Shown here: positions 44,301-52,345 of the stretch, piece by piece
Layout of the letters: the number at the start of each line of letters is the position of its first letter
How positions within the stretch are numbered: position 1 is the first letter of the stretch
Assembly (NCBI RefSeq): GCF_019880585.1
Contig: NZ_JAINVV010000006.1
Span: 248,001-312,000 of the forward strand
Source of the DNA: Sphingomonas colocasiae
GTDB lineage: Bacteria; Pseudomonadota; Alphaproteobacteria; Sphingomonadales; Sphingomonadaceae
Direction of reading: 5' to 3'
DNA length: 64,000 nucleotides
Notes under the pieces: generated by a model
Told to the model about the DNA's origin: nothing
Seen by the model: the letters and a program-made list of their open reading frames with translations, nothing else
Database searches by the model: none
Position numbers and translations under genes: made by a program

Positions 44301-45330
44301 GGGCAGCCTCCCCGACGGATGCGACATCGAAGGTCCGGTCCGAACCGAGCGGCGCGGACATGATGTGATCGGCAACGCGCGCGCGATGGAAGGCGGGCGT
44401 ACCCCAAGCCTGACCGAGAGCCAGCGAACGCTTGAGCAGGAAATGCACGTCGACCTCCCAGGAATAACCCATCGCGCCGTGCACCTGCACCGCCGCATGC
44501 GTCGCGGCCTCGGCCGCGGCGGTCGCCGCAAGCTTGGCATGGCTGATCCGGGTCCGAGCGAGCGGCGAAGCCGGCATCGCCGCAGCGGCCAGCACGACCG
44601 GTCGCGCGAATTCAATCTTCACCTGCGCGGTGGCGAGGTGATGCTTCACCGCCTGGAACGAGCCGATCGGCTTGCCGAACTGCTGCCGATCCTTCGAATA
44701 GGCGACCGCCAGATCGACGGCACGCTGCGCCAGCCCCAGCAACTGCGCGGCGGCGAACAGGGCGCCGCGATCGAGCGCCGCGTCCAGTAACGCATCGCCG
44801 CCGATCCGCGTCGCGCTTGCCGGCGTCCAGTCGACACTGAAGAGGCGACGGAACGGATCGATGCTCGGCTGGCGCACGAGCGTGACGGCGTCGCGCGGCA
44901 CGAGATGGACGGCATCGCCATCGGCCAGCAGCAGCGCATCGGCCGCGTCGGCGTCGGCCACGAACGGATTGACCGAATGGCCGATGGCGACGGTGCCGCC
45001 GGACAGGGCATTGCCGAGGTCCGCACCGGCGGCGGCCAGCATCGGCACAGCGATGCCGGCATGTTCAACCAAAGGCTCGGGCAGTGCCGCATGGCCGCAA
45101 GCGATCGCGATCAGCGCCATCTCGACCTGACCGAGCCCGCTTCCACCGTCACGCTCCGGGGCCATGGTGCCGGGCAGGCCCATCGCGACGATCTGATCCC
45201 AGCGCACGGCATCGCGCGGTTCGCCGCTGTCGTGCAGCCGGCGAAGGTCCGCGCCGGTACAGGTATCGGCAAGCATCTGCCCGACCATCTCGGCGAGCAT
45301 CTCCTGTTCTTCGGCCAGGCGGAAATCCAT
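44287..45330 (-). CDS. acyl-CoA dehydrogenase, short (beta-type) subunit
   Basis: 347 residues from ATG 45330. MDFRLAEEQEMLAEMV opening, SKDRQQFGKPIGSFQAVKHHLA flavin/adenine contact, and VQVHGAMGYSWEVDVHFLLKR end. The middle beta domain is degenerate (no TEPgaGS motif), as in one chain of heterotetrameric alpha2beta2 acyl-CoA dehydrogenases known from steroid catabolism. The neighbour at 45336-46496 has the missing motifs, so the two are probably one enzyme. The gap between them is 5 bp. Confidence 0.9.
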   Translation of the reverse strand: MDFRLAEEQEMLAEMVGQMLADTCTGADLRRLHDSGEPRDAVRWDQIVAMGLPGTMAPERDGGSGLGQVEMALIAIACGHAALPEPLVEHAGIAVPMLAAAGADLGNALSGGTVAIGHSVNPFVADADAADALLLADGDAVHLVPRDAVTLVRQPSIDPFRRLFSVDWTPASATRIGGDALLDAALDRGALFAAAQLLGLAQRAVDLAVAYSKDRQQFGKPIGSFQAVKHHLATAQVKIEFARPVVLAAAAMPASPLARTRISHAKLAATAAAEAATHAAVQVHGAMGYSWEVDVHFLLKRSLALGQAWGTPAFHRARVADHIMSAPLGSDRTFDVASVGEAAREAA

Positions 45331-45335
45331 CGCGT

Positions 45336-46496
45336 CTACCTCGGCATGCCGAGCATCCGCTCGGCGATGATGTTGCGCTGGATCTCGTTCGCGCCTGCAT
45401 AGATCGGTCCGGCCAGCGAGAAGACATAGCCGTCCAGCCAGTCCTGGATATCGGCCGAGGCGTCGGGCGCCGCGCCGGTCAGTTCGGCCTCCGCCCCCAG
45501 GATCGACAGTGCGGTGCGATGCAGGTCGAGATCGAGTTCGGACCAGAAGATCTTGTTGGTGCTGGTCTCCGGCCCGATCGCGCCGCCGGCCATCAGCCGG
45601 CTCGCGGTGGCGTAGATCGACAGCGCATAGGCGTCGGCATCCATCCAGGCCTGCATCACCGCGGCCTGCGCCAGCGGATCGACGCTTCCCTGACGCCTGC
45701 GATACAGATCGACGAGCTTCGCGGCCGCAACCTGGAAACGCGCGGGGCTGCGCAGCATCAGGCCGCGTTCGAAACCCGCGGTCGACATGCACACCGCCCA
45801 GCCCTGCCCCTCCTCGCCCAGCCGGTTGGCGGCGGGCACGCGGACATCGTCCAGGAACAGTTCGGCAAAGACCGGCTTGCCGTCGAGCCGCTTGATTGGC
45901 TGCACCGTCACACCGGCCGCATCGAGCGGGAACAGGATCAACGACAGCCCCTTGTGCCGCTCGCTCCCCGGCTCGCGGAACAGGCCGAACGCCCAGTCGG
46001 CATGGACGGCACGCGACGACCAGATCTTGTGGCCGGACAGGATATAATCGTCGCCGTCGCGCACCGCGGTGGCGCGCACGCCGGCCAGATCGCTGCCCGC
46101 ACCCGGTTCGGACCAGGCCTGCGCCCAGATCTCGTCACCCGCAGCCATGGCGGGCAGGAAGTGCGCCTTCTGCTCCGGCGTGCCATATTCGATCAGCGTG
46201 GGGCCGAGCAGGAAAATGCCGTTCTGATTGACGCGCAGCGGGGCACCCGCGCGATAATATTCCTCTTCGAAGATCAGCCAGCGGATCAGGTCGAGCCCGC
46301 GTCCGCCATAATCGACGGGCCAGGTCACCATGCCCCAGCCGCCGGCATTCAGCGTGCGTTCCCAGGCGCGATGCGCCTCGAAACCCTCACGGCTCGAATC
46401 GAAATCGGGCAGCGGCTGCGCGGGGACATGCGCGGCCAGCCATTGGCGCACCTCGGCGCGGAAAGCCTGTTCGGCGGGGGAGTAATTGAGATCCAC
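45336..46496 (-). CDS. acyl-CoA dehydrogenase, alpha-type subunit (FadE30/31-like)
   Basis: 386 residues from GTG 46496. Motifs: WPVDYGGRGLDLIRWLIFEEEY, AWSEPGAGSDLAGV, GHKIWSSRAVHADWAFGL, FERGLMLRSPARF and the end IYAGANEIQRNIIAERMLGMPR. The end is very like the mycobacterial FadE30 group. The Y-A-G in place of Y-E-G shows that the medium-chain base glutamate is not at that position. Acts on a ring-bearing propionyl-CoA side chain in the HIP pathway by analogy. It starts 2 bp after the EchA20-like stop. Confidence 0.9.
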   Translation of the reverse strand: MDLNYSPAEQAFRAEVRQWLAAHVPAQPLPDFDSSREGFEAHRAWERTLNAGGWGMVTWPVDYGGRGLDLIRWLIFEEEYYRAGAPLRVNQNGIFLLGPTLIEYGTPEQKAHFLPAMAAGDEIWAQAWSEPGAGSDLAGVRATAVRDGDDYILSGHKIWSSRAVHADWAFGLFREPGSERHKGLSLILFPLDAAGVTVQPIKRLDGKPVFAELFLDDVRVPAANRLGEEGQGWAVCMSTAGFERGLMLRSPARFQVAAAKLVDLYRRRQGSVDPLAQAAVMQAWMDADAYALSIYATASRLMAGGAIGPETSTNKIFWSELDLDLHRTALSILGAEAELTGAAPDASADIQDWLDGYVFSLAGPIYAGANEIQRNIIAERMLGMPR

Positions 46497-46498
46497 GA

Positions 46499-47248
46499 TC
46501 AGTAATCCGCCGCCTTGCCATCCTGGACGAAGGCGTCGCGCGCGCGCTGGCTGTCCTCGTGCAGATACATTTCCAGCGTGAAGCCCTGTTCGAAGCGATA
46601 GCCGTGATCGACGTCGCGCGGCTCGATCCCGTTCAGCGCCTCCTTGGCGGTGGTCAGCGCCTTGCGGCTCTTGCCGGCGATCACCGCGCAATAGGCGCGT
46701 GCCTCCTCCACCAGCGTCTCGCGCGGGACGACCTTCTCCACGGCACCGAGCCGATAGGCTTCAGCCGCGTCGATTCGCCCCGCGGTGAAGAAGGCGGCGC
46801 GCACCTTCTGCAACGGGAACATGCGCATCAGATGGCTGGCCCCGCCCATCGCGCCACGATCGACCTCGGGCAGCGAGAAGAACGCGTCCTCCGCCGCGAT
46901 CACGACGTCGGATGCACCGCAGATGCCGATGCCCGACCCGATGATGAAGCCATGGACCGCGCTGACCACGGGCACCTCGCAGGCGCGCACGGCCTGGAAC
47001 GTCCGGTAATTGCCGCGATTGAGCGCGACGATGCGCTCGGGATGCGCCTGCATCTCCTTGATGTCGACGCCACCGCAGAAGCCGCGTCCCTCGGCGCGGA
47101 TCAGCACGCAGCGAACCTCCGGATCGCGGCCCATCGCGGTCACGATGTCGGGCACCGCGTTCCAGCCCGCGCTGTCCAGCGCATTGACCGGGGGGTGATC
47201 CAGGATGATCTCGCCGATCCGGTCGGCGATGCGGGTCAGGACGGGCAT
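46499..47248 (-). CDS. echA20: EchA20-like crotonase (steroid ring D hydrolase)
   Basis: 249 residues from ATG 47248. Strong resemblance to mycobacterial EchA20: AEGRGFCGGVDIKEMQ, GSGIGICGASDVVIAAEDAFFSLPEVDRGAMGGASHL, AKEALNGIEP and YRFEQGFTLE. EchA20 hydrolyses ring D of the bicyclic CoA thioester in the HIP branch of cholesterol degradation. The gene overlaps IpdC by one base (TGATG) and is in a run with IpdA and IpdB, as in actinobacteria. Assignment is from remembered family sequence, not a search. Confidence 0.85.
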   Translation of the reverse strand: MPVLTRIADRIGEIILDHPPVNALDSAGWNAVPDIVTAMGRDPEVRCVLIRAEGRGFCGGVDIKEMQAHPERIVALNRGNYRTFQAVRACEVPVVSAVHGFIIGSGIGICGASDVVIAAEDAFFSLPEVDRGAMGGASHLMRMFPLQKVRAAFFTAGRIDAAEAYRLGAVEKVVPRETLVEEARAYCAVIAGKSRKALTTAKEALNGIEPRDVDHGYRFEQGFTLEMYLHEDSQRARDAFVQDGKAADY

Positions 47249-48336
47249 CAGGCACGGATCCTTTTGATCGAAGGCGGCGGAACGAGCGCCGCGATGCGGT
47301 CGCGGGCATCGCGCTCGATCGCGTCGAGAAGTTCGGCGACGCTGGGCAGATCGTCGAGCCGGCCGGCGACCTGACCCGTCGCCATCAGGCCGTCCCGGCC
47401 GTCGCCGGACACCACCGCGCGCTGGATCAGGGCGGGCGCGGCGGCGGCGCGCATCGCCTGGGACAGGCTGAGCCCGCCATGGCTGCGCATCCCCTGCGCA
47501 CCCCGCAGAAGCGCGCCCCATGACGCGCCCGTCGTCCGCTTCATCATCAGTCCCGCCGAAACGGCATTCGCCCAGGACGCCAGCGGCCCGCCGGACATCA
47601 GGCGGCGCAGCGCCGCGTTGCGGATCATGCGCTGCGGCAGTCCGTCGATCGCGTCGGTCACGACGATATCGTCGGTGCCCGCAGCGACATATAGCTGCTT
47701 GACCGGCGCGGGCACCGGGCTCTCGCGCGTCATCAGGAAACGCGTCCCCATCGCGATGCCCGCCGCGCCATAGGCGAGTGCCGCCGCAAGCCCGCGTCCA
47801 TCGGCGAAACCGCCCGCGGCCATGACGGGCAAATCGACCGCATCAAGCACCTGCGGCAGCAGCACCGTCGAGGCCACAGACCCGGTATGGCCGCCACCCT
47901 CGCCGCCCTGCACCACCAGCATGTCGACGCCGAGCGACGCCATCTTGCGCGCATGCTTCACCGCGCCGACCGTGGGCACGCAGACTATGCCGGCATCGCG
48001 GAAACGCCCGATCATCTTCGCGTCGGGCCCGCGGCCGAAACTGACGGCGCGCACCTGATCGCGATTGGCGATGACGATATCGACCAGTTCCGCCGCGCCC
48101 GGCTGGAACATGTGGAAATTGACGCCGAAGGGCCTGGACGTCAGCCGCCGGACCTCGGCGATCTTGGCGCCCGCCTCAGCCGGCGTCATCACCGCCGCGC
48201 CGAGAAAGCCGAACCCGCCCGCCTCGACCGTCGCCGCCACGAGCGCGGGCTCCGCGATCCAGCCCATCGCGGTCTGGATCACCGGCAACCGGCAGCCAAG
48301 CAGTTCGGTCAGGGGCGTGGCGAGCGGATCGGTCAT
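47248..48336 (-). CDS. ipdC: IpdC-like flavin oxidoreductase (nitronate monooxygenase fold)
   Basis: 362 residues from ATG 48336. Reads TPLTELLGCRLPVIQTAMGWIAEPALVAAT, RPFGVNFH, VVQGGEGGGHTG, MAAGGFADGRGLAAALAYGAAGIAMGTRFL and GLMATGQVAGRLDDLPSV. All match the IpdC type of FMN TIM-barrel proteins rather than generic 2-nitropropane dioxygenase. IpdC is needed just before ring D opening in the HIP pathway. It overlaps the upstream crotonase by four bases and EchA20 by one, so the three are co-translated. Confidence 0.86.
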   Translation of the reverse strand: MTDPLATPLTELLGCRLPVIQTAMGWIAEPALVAATVEAGGFGFLGAAVMTPAEAGAKIAEVRRLTSRPFGVNFHMFQPGAAELVDIVIANRDQVRAVSFGRGPDAKMIGRFRDAGIVCVPTVGAVKHARKMASLGVDMLVVQGGEGGGHTGSVASTVLLPQVLDAVDLPVMAAGGFADGRGLAAALAYGAAGIAMGTRFLMTRESPVPAPVKQLYVAAGTDDIVVTDAIDGLPQRMIRNAALRRLMSGGPLASWANAVSAGLMMKRTTGASWGALLRGAQGMRSHGGLSLSQAMRAAAAPALIQRAVVSGDGRDGLMATGQVAGRLDDLPSVAELLDAIERDARDRIAALVPPPSIKRIRA

Positions 48337-49226
48337 TCGCCCTCGGCGCGCCTGTTGTCCGCGGCCGCGCTCTTGCCGGTCACACCGCCCAGCGAATTGC
48401 CGGTCGTCAGGTCGTTCTGGGCATGCGCGAAATGATGCATGTGGAACGCTGCATCCATCGCGTGACGCTTGCCGCGCAGTTCCTCGACATGATTGATCGC
48501 CTGCTTGGTCAGCCACATGCCGAGCGAGCCCTGCACCGCCAGCTTCGCCGCCATCTCGGTCGTCGCCTGCTGCAGCTCCGCGCGCGGCACCACCTTGTTG
48601 ACCATGCCGAAGCTATGGGCGCGCTCCGCTCCCATGCGCTCACCGAGCAGCAGGAATTCCTTGGCGACTCGCGGCGGCAGTTCGAAGCCGTGCGCGAAAT
48701 ATTCGACCCCCGGAATGCCCATCAGCTTAGACACGGGATCCTGGAAGAACGCATCGTCGGATGCGACGATCAGGTCGCATACCCAGGCGAGCATGAGACC
48801 GCCGGCGATGCAGGCGCCCTGCACCATCGCGATCGTCGGTTTGGCAATATCCCGCCAGCGACGGCACATGCCGAGATAGACTTCCTGTTCGCGGGTGTAG
48901 AGCAGTTCGGCGCCGGGGCGGCCGACATGATCGGGCACCAGATGCGCGCGATCGAAGCTGCGGGCGATGTCGCGGCCCGGTGTGCCGATGTCGTGGCCCG
49001 CCGAGAAATGCTTGCCTGCGCCGGCCAGCACGATCGCCTTCACCGCCGGATCGTCGACCGCCCGGCGGAACGCCGCGTCGAGCGCATAAGTCATCTGGCT
49101 GTTCTGTGCGTTGTTGTAGCGCTCGCGATTCATCGTCACCCAGGCGACGCCATCGCGCACCTCGTAGAGAACCGGGGTCTCGGTCTCGTAGACGATATCG
49201 GCCGGGTCGGGCGTGGCAGAGCTCAT
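48333..49226 (-). CDS. enoyl-CoA hydratase/isomerase family protein
   Basis: 297 residues, slightly long for a crotonase. GAGKHFSAGHDIGTPG (oxyanion loop), QGACIAGGLMLAWVCDLIVASDDAFFQDP, and KEFLLLGERM, where one catalytic glutamate appears kept while the first position reads QDPVSKLMG. The C terminus has a helical, histidine-rich stretch (MDAAFHMHHFAHAQND). It is the promoter-proximal gene of the 36-49 kb operon. An inverted repeat lies 18 bp upstream of its start. Confidence 0.9.
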   Translation of the reverse strand: MSSATPDPADIVYETETPVLYEVRDGVAWVTMNRERYNNAQNSQMTYALDAAFRRAVDDPAVKAIVLAGAGKHFSAGHDIGTPGRDIARSFDRAHLVPDHVGRPGAELLYTREQEVYLGMCRRWRDIAKPTIAMVQGACIAGGLMLAWVCDLIVASDDAFFQDPVSKLMGIPGVEYFAHGFELPPRVAKEFLLLGERMGAERAHSFGMVNKVVPRAELQQATTEMAAKLAVQGSLGMWLTKQAINHVEELRGKRHAMDAAFHMHHFAHAQNDLTTGNSLGGVTGKSAAADNRRAEGE

Positions 49227-49243
49227 AGGACGTCCCTCTCCAT

Positions 49244-49273
49244 CTTAAGATTATCAATCATTGCAATCTTGAG
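49244..49273. promoter_or_regulatory. inverted repeat at the promoter of the 36-49 kb operon
   Basis: CTTAAGATT and AATCTTGAG, 8 of 9 bases paired, separated by 12 bp. The AT-rich block lies 18-47 bp before the crotonase start at 49226 in an otherwise GC-rich region. It includes AAGATTGCAA on the minus strand, also found upstream of the amidohydrolase at 30910-30919. Likely a promoter/operator. Confidence 0.5.
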
Positions 49274-49347
49274 AGGCGTCAACACCATCGGTGATAGAGT
49301 CACGGCATGCTTATGGTGCTTTCGGGACATCGCAGACGCCCCGGCGA

Positions 49348-50142
49348 TCACATGGCGTGAACGGCCGGCGGATTTCCCTTGATCAGGGTCGCGCGGATGT
49401 CGTGCGGATCGAGCCGGCGGATCACCGCCAGCGCCCCGGCATCGGGAAGCGCGGTCTCTGGAACCGCTCCTTGCGGCAGCTCAACATCGAAGCCGGTATT
49501 GTCGCGAACCTCGTCGATCGACACACCTGGATGCAGCGAAACCAGGCGGACGGCATGGTCGGCGCCGCCAAAATCCATAACGCACAGATTGGTGACGATC
49601 CGCCTCAATTCCAGGCGATGCGGCTTGCGCCCGTCAGGCCAGCGCGCCGGATTATAGCCCGCCGAGCAGACGAAATCGACTTCGCCGGCCACCAGCGAGC
49701 GCCGGCCGTGCTGGGGAATGAAGAAGCTGTTCGGGTGCGAGATGCTGTTGCCGGGAAAACCGCGCGCGCCCAGCAGCGCCGCCTTGGGTGCGGCATGATC
49801 GCCAATGACGCTGATATTGGTCTGTCCGAACCGGTCGATCTGCACCGGCGCGACCAGCGCATGCCGGCGCCCGCCCCACAGATTGTCGAAGGTGCGCATA
49901 TAGGGCGCCCAGCCCTCCGCGATCGGGCTTGTCTCGCGCGGTCCGATCGGCGCCGGTTCCTCCAGCAGCATATTCTCCGCATCGGTGATCATCAGCCGCG
50001 GATTGAAGGTCAGCTTGGCCAGGCTCGCGCCGAGCCGCGGGATCGGCGTGATGCCCGTCGCCAGCCATTCGGGATCGTCGCGCCACACCTCCGCACAGGC
50101 GGCGATCAGCAATTCGGCGAGCGTTGCGGTCGTATCGGTCAT
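49348..50142 (-). CDS. ipdB: IpdB-like ring-opening hydrolase, beta subunit (CoA-transferase fold)
   Basis: 264 residues from ATG 50142. Class I CoA-transferase fold that lacks transferase function in this subgroup. Marked similarity to mycobacterial IpdB: EGWAPYMRTFDNLWGGRRH, VQIDRFGQTNISVIG, GFPGNSISHPNSFF, DFGGADHAVRLVSLHPGVSIDEVRDNTGF. With IpdA it hydrolyses ring C of COCHEA-CoA in steroid degradation. It follows IpdA by 10 bp. The gap to the next operon gene is 121 bp and carries a repeat. Confidence 0.88.
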   Translation of the reverse strand: MTDTTATLAELLIAACAEVWRDDPEWLATGITPIPRLGASLAKLTFNPRLMITDAENMLLEEPAPIGPRETSPIAEGWAPYMRTFDNLWGGRRHALVAPVQIDRFGQTNISVIGDHAAPKAALLGARGFPGNSISHPNSFFIPQHGRRSLVAGEVDFVCSAGYNPARWPDGRKPHRLELRRIVTNLCVMDFGGADHAVRLVSLHPGVSIDEVRDNTGFDVELPQGAVPETALPDAGALAVIRRLDPHDIRATLIKGNPPAVHAM

Positions 50143-50152
50143 GCGGCGCGCC

Positions 50153-51022
50153 TCAATAGACCGGCGCGGGAATGGCACGGATCGCGTCCGCACCGCCGAC
50201 CGCGGCCAGATAGGATGGCTCGTCCACCTCGACATAGCGGGCACGATAATCGGCCCAGGCATCGCCTTCCGCGGCCGCATAGGTCCGCAGATGCGGCAGA
50301 TCGAGCTGATAGTCGGGCGCAGCACTGGTCGGATGCGCGCCGAACGGCGCCTCCGCCACACCGGCGATCAGCGAGCGTTCGACCAGGTGATAGCGGGCGT
50401 TGTCGGGCAGGCTGAGCTCCGAGGTCGTCACCAGCCGCTCGGTGGTCACGAAGGTGCGATCGGCGGCGCGCGCCATCAGTTCGTCGAAGAACGGATCGGT
50501 CGACAGGGTAAGCACATTGCCCTTCTCGTCGCTGCGATGGACATGGAGCAAAGCAACGTCGGGCTTGATCGCGGGCATGGCGATCAGCATCTCGCCGTCG
50601 TCATAGGGGCTGGTGATCGTCCTGAACCGCGGATCCTGAGCGATCGCGGTGCCGATGCCGACGCGGGTGGGCAGAAAGGGAAGCTGCATCGCCGCAGCAC
50701 GCATGCCCCAGTGGAGCATGCCTTCGTCCATCTCCCACACTTCGAGCCCGGCCTGGCGCGCCGCCTTGAAATGCGGCTCGATCGGGATCTGATCCATCGA
50801 GACGAACGCGAAGATCAGCCGGCGCAGCTTTCCGCTCGCCGCCAGGATGCCGATATCGGGGCCGCCATAGGCGATCACCGTCAGATCCTTGAGGGAGGAC
50901 CGAGCGATCGCGCGAACCAGCGCCATCGGCTTGCGGCGCGTCGCCCATCCGCCGATGGCGATCGTCATCCCGTCCGCCAGTTCCGCCACAATGGCGTCCG
51001 GCGACATCCGTTTGTCGAGCAT
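50153..51022 (-). CDS. ipdA: IpdA-like ring-opening hydrolase, alpha subunit (CoA-transferase fold)
   Basis: 289 residues. Reads MTIAIGGWATRRKPMALVRAIARSSLKDLTVIAYGGPDIGIL, WEMDEGMLHWGMRAAAMQLPFLPTRVG, TSPYDDGEMLIAMPA and EAPFGAHPTSAAPDY, all diagnostic of IpdA. The glutamate in EMDEGM is the position known to be catalytic in the mycobacterial enzyme and is kept. Cytosolic heterodimeric or heterotetrameric complex with IpdB. It is first in a two-gene unit, with a terminator-like hairpin upstream separating it from the amidohydrolase gene. Confidence 0.88.
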   Translation of the reverse strand: MLDKRMSPDAIVAELADGMTIAIGGWATRRKPMALVRAIARSSLKDLTVIAYGGPDIGILAASGKLRRLIFAFVSMDQIPIEPHFKAARQAGLEVWEMDEGMLHWGMRAAAMQLPFLPTRVGIGTAIAQDPRFRTITSPYDDGEMLIAMPAIKPDVALLHVHRSDEKGNVLTLSTDPFFDELMARAADRTFVTTERLVTTSELSLPDNARYHLVERSLIAGVAEAPFGAHPTSAAPDYQLDLPHLRTYAAAEGDAWADYRARYVEVDEPSYLAAVGGADAIRAIPAPVY

Positions 51023-51042
51023 GTCTTTCCTTCAGTCATCCT

Positions 51043-51084
51043 GGGGCCGGGACAACCGCCAGTTCAGGCGGCCGCTCCGGCCCC
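51043..51084. terminator. terminator-like hairpin after the amidohydrolase gene
   Basis: Outer stem GGGGCCGG (51043-51050) / CCGGCCCC (51077-51084) with an inner stem CCGCC / GGCGG. It lies 22 bp after the amidohydrolase stop (minus) and 21 bp before IpdA. GC-rich without a T-run. Confidence 0.5.
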
Positions 51085-51105
51085 GTAACGGACGAATGGC
51101 GTGAC

Positions 51106-52254
51106 TTAGGCGGTGACGAGCGCCGGCTTGGCGCCGATCTCGACGGTTTCGGCCACCGGGAACTTGTACAGTTTGTCCGCATTGCCGTGCAGGATCGCGG
51201 CCTTGACCGGCGCGGGCACGCCCGACATCGACGCCTGGATCGTGCGCCAGCTATAGGGATAGTCGGCGCTGATGTGCGGATAGTCGGTCGACCAGAGCAC
51301 GCGTTCCGGATTCATGTAGTTCAGGTTGTTGAGCCCGAAGCTGTCGGTCATGTAGCCGAAGTAGAAATGCTCATCGATATATTCGGACGGCAGGCGCTTT
51401 AGGCCGAAATGATTGACCTTTTCGAGCCGCTGGTAATTGTTGTCGATCTGCTCCTTCACATAGGGCACCCAGCCGAAATCGACTTCTGCAAAGGCGACCT
51501 TCAGGTTCGGGAAGCGATCGAACACGCCGTTGAACACGAATTCGATGCAGCGATTGGGCGCGTCGAAGAAGCGGCCATAGCCGGGCAGCTTCGCCTTGTG
51601 CGGGCTGGGCTTGTAGATGCCGAGCGCGACGTGGATGTTGAAGCTGACGTCATGCTCGTGGATCGCGGCCCACAGATAGTCATGCTCGTCAGTCATCACC
51701 GTGGTGCCGGTCGGATAGGCCTGCGCCATCACCGCGCGCATGCCGGGACGGCCAAGCACGCGCTCCATCTCCTCGACTGCCGCCTTCACGCCGCCGCGAT
51801 TGGGCAAAAGCACCAGGCCGCAGAAGCGCGCCGGGTCGTAGGCGACATATTCCGAGACCCAGTCATTATAGGCGCGCACAAGCGCCAGGTGGAATTCCTC
51901 GTCTTCGACCAGCGCGATCGCCGCCTGGATCGAGGGGGTGGGATACATCACCTCGGCGCTGACGCCGTCACGATCCTGCTCCTTCAGGCGCTCGGCCGGA
52001 TCCCAGCCGCCCTTGCGCATGTCGTCGAAGCGCATCCACGCTTTTGTGTCTTCGGGGGGCAGGCCGGCGCAGGCGTTCCAGCCGAAATTGCGCGGCCCTT
52101 CGAGCCCCTCGAACAGCCAGCCGTCACCTTCCGGGAAGCTTTCCATCCGGGGCGCGCGATCCTTGAACTTCTGCGGCACCCGCTTCGTGAACAGATCGCC
52201 CGGTTCGTTGAAATGGCTGTCGGCTGAAACGAGACGGCTATGTCCGAGAGGCAT
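51106..52254 (-). CDS. amidohydrolase-2 family metal-dependent hydrolase (ACMSD-like)
   Basis: 382 residues. VSADSHFNEPGDLFTKRVP opening with the metal histidine, VSAEVMYPTPS, GLVLLPNRGGVKAAVEEMERV, and the C-terminal WSTDYPHISADYPYSW with the active-site aspartate. The family includes decarboxylases and ring-opening hydrolases of aromatic and steroid catabolism. The exact reaction is unknown. A copy of the shared palindrome ends 15 bp before the ATG and partly overlaps the AGGAG region. Confidence 0.9.
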   Translation of the reverse strand: MPLGHSRLVSADSHFNEPGDLFTKRVPQKFKDRAPRMESFPEGDGWLFEGLEGPRNFGWNACAGLPPEDTKAWMRFDDMRKGGWDPAERLKEQDRDGVSAEVMYPTPSIQAAIALVEDEEFHLALVRAYNDWVSEYVAYDPARFCGLVLLPNRGGVKAAVEEMERVLGRPGMRAVMAQAYPTGTTVMTDEHDYLWAAIHEHDVSFNIHVALGIYKPSPHKAKLPGYGRFFDAPNRCIEFVFNGVFDRFPNLKVAFAEVDFGWVPYVKEQIDNNYQRLEKVNHFGLKRLPSEYIDEHFYFGYMTDSFGLNNLNYMNPERVLWSTDYPHISADYPYSWRTIQASMSGVPAPVKAAILHGNADKLYKFPVAETVEIGAKPALVTA

Positions 52255-52268
52255 TCTTGTTCTCCTAT

Positions 52269-52281
52269 CTATCTTTTATAT
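52269..52281. promoter_or_regulatory. shared palindromic element, copy 5
   Basis: CTATCTTTTATAT on the plus strand (ATATAAAAGATAG toward the gene), 15 bp upstream of the amidohydrolase ATG at 52254. The wider repeat TCTATC and GATGGA, 8 bp apart, has a single mismatch to that at 25577-25596. Confidence 0.6.
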
Positions 52282-52345
52282 GATGGATGCAGAAGGCGCA
52301 GGAGTCAACGCGGCGAAGCGCTACCGCCCTGACATCACAGCGATC

